A stretch of DNA of 7,777 nt from Lentisphaeria bacterium UBA1829 (GTDB lineage: Bacteria > Verrucomicrobiota > Lentisphaeria > Victivallales > UBA1829), in contig DDJH01000240.1 in the NCBI GenBank assembly GCA_002338895.1, forward strand, positions 1 through 7,777. The letters are read 5' to 3'. A program made the position numbers and the translations under genes. The notes beneath the pieces are model-generated. The model was given only the letters and a program-made list of their open reading frames with translations, did no database searches and was not told where the DNA came from. Below are positions 6,214 through 7,777 of this stretch, piece after piece. Position 1 is the first letter of the stretch, and each line of letters opens with the position of its first letter.

Positions 6214-7020
6214 ATGAGCGGCCCCGTCCTCAATGTATTATTTCTCGGCGATGTGGTCGGCAAGGGAGGCCGCAACGCGGTCCGGTCTCTGGTGCCGGAG
6301 CTGAAACGGGAATTCAACTGTCAGTTTGTCATCGTGAATGCGGAGAACTGCGCGAACGGTTCCGGAATGACCGCAGCCTGTCTGAAGGATATGCCGGAAG
6401 TGGACGTTTTCACGTCCGGGGATCACACCTGGGACCAGAAGACGTTTGAACAGGAGATCCGGGATATTCCCAACCTGGTGCGTCCGGCGAACTTCTCCCG
6501 TCTTCAGCCCGGAGTCGGATGGAGGAAATTCCGGAATCCGGCGGGCGGGGAGATTGCAGTGATCTCGCTGCTGGGAAAGGTTTTCATGAAGGAGTCGGCG
6601 TACTGCCCGTTTGAGACGGCGGAGGAGATTGTCAAACAGCTTCCGCTGAGCTGCAAATGCATTATCGTGGACATTCACGCGGAAGCGACCAGCGAGAAGG
6701 CCGCGCTGGCCTGGATGCTGGACGGCCGCGTCACCGCCGTGATCGGGACCCATACGCATGTGCAGACCAACGACGCGCGCATTCTTCCGAACGGGACCGC
6801 GTTTCTGACCGACGCGGGAATGGTGGGAGCCAACGATTCCATTCTCGGACGGGAGGTGGAGGCGGTGGTCCGGAAATTCCGGACGGGGATGCCGCAGCGG
6901 CTTCCGGTCTGCGAGAAGAAGATCCGTCTGGACGGCGCGGTGGTGTCGTACGAGCTTGCCACGGGGCGGGCCGTGGCGATCAAACCCATTTCAAGAATGT
7001 ATCAGGAGGAGAATCGATGA
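6214..7020 (+). CDS. ymdB: YmdB-family metallophosphoesterase (predicted 2',3'-cyclic nucleotide phosphodiesterase)
   Basis: At 268 residues it matches the usual YmdB length (264 in Bacillus subtilis). This is not the unrelated E. coli macrodomain protein of the same name. The family acts as a dinuclear-metal phosphodiesterase on 2',3'-cyclic nucleotides and influences RNA levels and multicellular behaviour in Bacillus. The metal-site motifs occur in order: FLGDVVGKGGR with D13, NAENCANGSGM with E44 and N45, TSGDHTWD with D70 and H71, DIHAEATSEK with H155, and GTHTHVQTND with H180 and H182; then RPANF (90-94) and LTDAGMVG (198-205). The usual Asn of GNHTWD is Asp70. There is no signal peptide, so it is cytosolic. 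AAGGA (6201-6205) lies 8 nt before the start. The stop overlaps the nadC start in ATGA. Confidence 0.9.
   Translation: MSGPVLNVLFLGDVVGKGGRNAVRSLVPELKREFNCQFVIVNAENCANGSGMTAACLKDMPEVDVFTSGDHTWDQKTFEQEIRDIPNLVRPANFSRLQPGVGWRKFRNPAGGEIAVISLLGKVFMKESAYCPFETAEEIVKQLPLSCKCIIVDIHAEATSEKAALAWMLDGRVTAVIGTHTHVQTNDARILPNGTAFLTDAGMVGANDSILGREVEAVVRKFRTGMPQRLPVCEKKIRLDGAVVSYELATGRAVAIKPISRMYQEENR
7004..7011 (+). promoter_or_regulatory. Ribosome binding site of nadC inside the ymdB end
   Basis: AGGAGGAG lies 5 nt before ATG 7017, within the last codons of the upstream gene. It fixes the nadC start and the four-base ATGA overlap. Confidence 0.85.
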
Positions 7021-7777
7021 AGAACATACCGGAAATCGACTGGACGCGCGTGGATGCGCTGATCCGGATGGCGCTGGACGAGGATCTGGGCGACCGGGGG
7101 GATACGACAACCATTTCCGTGATCGACGCGTCACTGCATGTGGAAGCGGTTTTTCTGGCGAAGGAGGACTGCGTCTGCGCGGGGCTGTGCGTGGCGGAAC
7201 GGCTGATGAAAACGGTGGATCCGTCGATCGAATGGAAATCGTGCGTGAAGGAGGGCGATTTCTGTCCGAAAGGGACGATTCTTGCGCGGGTGAAAGGACC
7301 GGCGCGCTCCCTTCTGACCGGCGAACGGACGGCGCTGAATTTTCTGCAGCGGCTCTGCGGAGTTGCGACAGCGGCGCACAAATATCAGCAGGCGGCGGGC
7401 AGCGCCTGCGCCATTCTCGACACCCGGAAAACCACGCCGGGCTACCGGAATCTGGAGAAATATGCGGTTGCGGTCGGCGGCGCCTCGAATCACCGGATCG
7501 GCCTGTTCGACCGGATCATGATCAAGGACAACCATCGCGAACTGGCCGGACTCGGCGGGACGGGCGGTCTTCTCCGATCGGTGGAGCGGGCCCGGAAAGC
7601 CTATCCCGATCTGGAAGTGGAAGTGGAAATTGATTCGCTTTCGGAGCTTCCGGAGGCGCTGGAGTCGAAAGCGGAATACATTCTTCTGGACAACATGTCC
7701 ACAGCGGACATGGCGGAGGCGGTCCGCATGACGAATCACCGGGCGAAGCTGGAGGCGAGCGGGAACATGACCCTCGG
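7017..7777 (+). CDS. nadC: Nicotinate-nucleotide pyrophosphorylase (quinolinate phosphoribosyltransferase), C-terminus cut by the window
   Basis: The enzyme converts quinolinate and PRPP to nicotinate mononucleotide, CO2 and pyrophosphate in de novo NAD synthesis. 253 codons are visible; the family is usually about 280-290 residues, so only the last 30 or so are missing. Signatures in order: EDLGDRGDTTT (22-32), GERTALNFLQRLCGVAT (102-118), LDTRKTTPGYR (134-144), EKYAVAVGGASNHRIGLFDR (147-166), IMIKDNH with K170, EVEIDS (202-207), ILLDNMS with D225 and EASGNM (246-251). These cover the PRPP and quinolinate binding residues (the Arg, His, Lys, Glu and Asp of the alpha/beta barrel). The frame remains open to the right edge. 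It overlaps the ymdB-like gene by four bases, so translation is probably coupled. No nadA or nadB is visible in the window. Confidence 0.95.
   Translation, partial: MKNIPEIDWTRVDALIRMALDEDLGDRGDTTTISVIDASLHVEAVFLAKEDCVCAGLCVAERLMKTVDPSIEWKSCVKEGDFCPKGTILARVKGPARSLLTGERTALNFLQRLCGVATAAHKYQQAAGSACAILDTRKTTPGYRNLEKYAVAVGGASNHRIGLFDRIMIKDNHRELAGLGGTGGLLRSVERARKAYPDLEVEVEIDSLSELPEALESKAEYILLDNMSTADMAEAVRMTNHRAKLEASGNMTL

Noticed and set aside
5060..6217. A 385-codon plus-strand frame opposite the YbhN-like gene
   Set aside because: Its product is full of Arg, Gln, His, Pro and Glu with no fold-like pattern, and it has no good ribosome site. The opposite strand holds a clear membrane-protein family with conserved motifs. 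It is a by-product of GC-rich codon use.
1..7777. Very frequent TTCCGG/CCGGAA words across the window
   Set aside because: They mostly arise from preferred codons (CGG for Arg, TCC, CCG, GGA, GAA) and show no spacing pattern, so I do not treat them as a functional repeat.

Overview
The window is ordinary chromosomal DNA of a moderately GC-rich bacterium. The gene mix (a Tat-exported DUF362 protein, a Gfo/Idh/MocA oxidoreductase with a CPYSA cysteine cluster, a YmdB-type phosphodiesterase and NadC) would suit a PVC-group organism such as a Lentisphaerota/Victivallis relative. That placement is inference from gene content and style and is not proven by any marker here. I see no tRNA, rRNA, CRISPR array, insertion sequence or phage gene.

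Left part (1-1213): a Tat-signal DUF362 protein on the minus strand runs off the left edge. It is divergent from a MerR-family regulator of the AdhR/YyaN type (737-1213). Between them, on the minus strand, is a promoter whose -35/-10 spacer carries an inverted repeat resembling an AdhR-type operator. The simplest reading is that the MerR protein controls the DUF362 gene.

Middle (1214-4166): a 323-bp gap with no convincing gene ends in a sigma70-like promoter. This serves a two-gene unit: a Gfo/Idh/MocA oxidoreductase (1537-2829) and, 21 bp later, a tryptophan synthase beta chain (2851-4092) with no trpA beside it in the window. The TrpB keeps its catalytic residues but has Lys where enteric TrpB has Arg141 of the closure salt bridge. 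A strong hairpin plus T-run ends the unit.

Convergent pair (4171-6106, minus strand): a YbhN-like multi-pass membrane protein of the LPG_synthase_TM family, followed 43 bp later by a lipoprotein of the endonuclease/exonuclease/phosphatase fold. This resembles the ybhN-clsB-ybhP neighbourhood of E. coli without clsB and suggests an envelope-lipid role.

Right part (6107-7777): a 107-bp divergent region holds two almost fully overlapping, opposite-facing promoters. Rightward lies a YmdB-family metallophosphoesterase (6214-7020) that overlaps nadC (7017 to the right edge) by four bases. This probably couples translation of a cyclic-nucleotide phosphodiesterase to quinolinate phosphoribosyltransferase of NAD synthesis.

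I found no obviously new multi-gene system. The most interesting items are the MerR-type operator, the overlapping promoters, the orphan variant TrpB, the YbhN-phosphatase pair and the metal-ligand substitution in the YmdB homologue.
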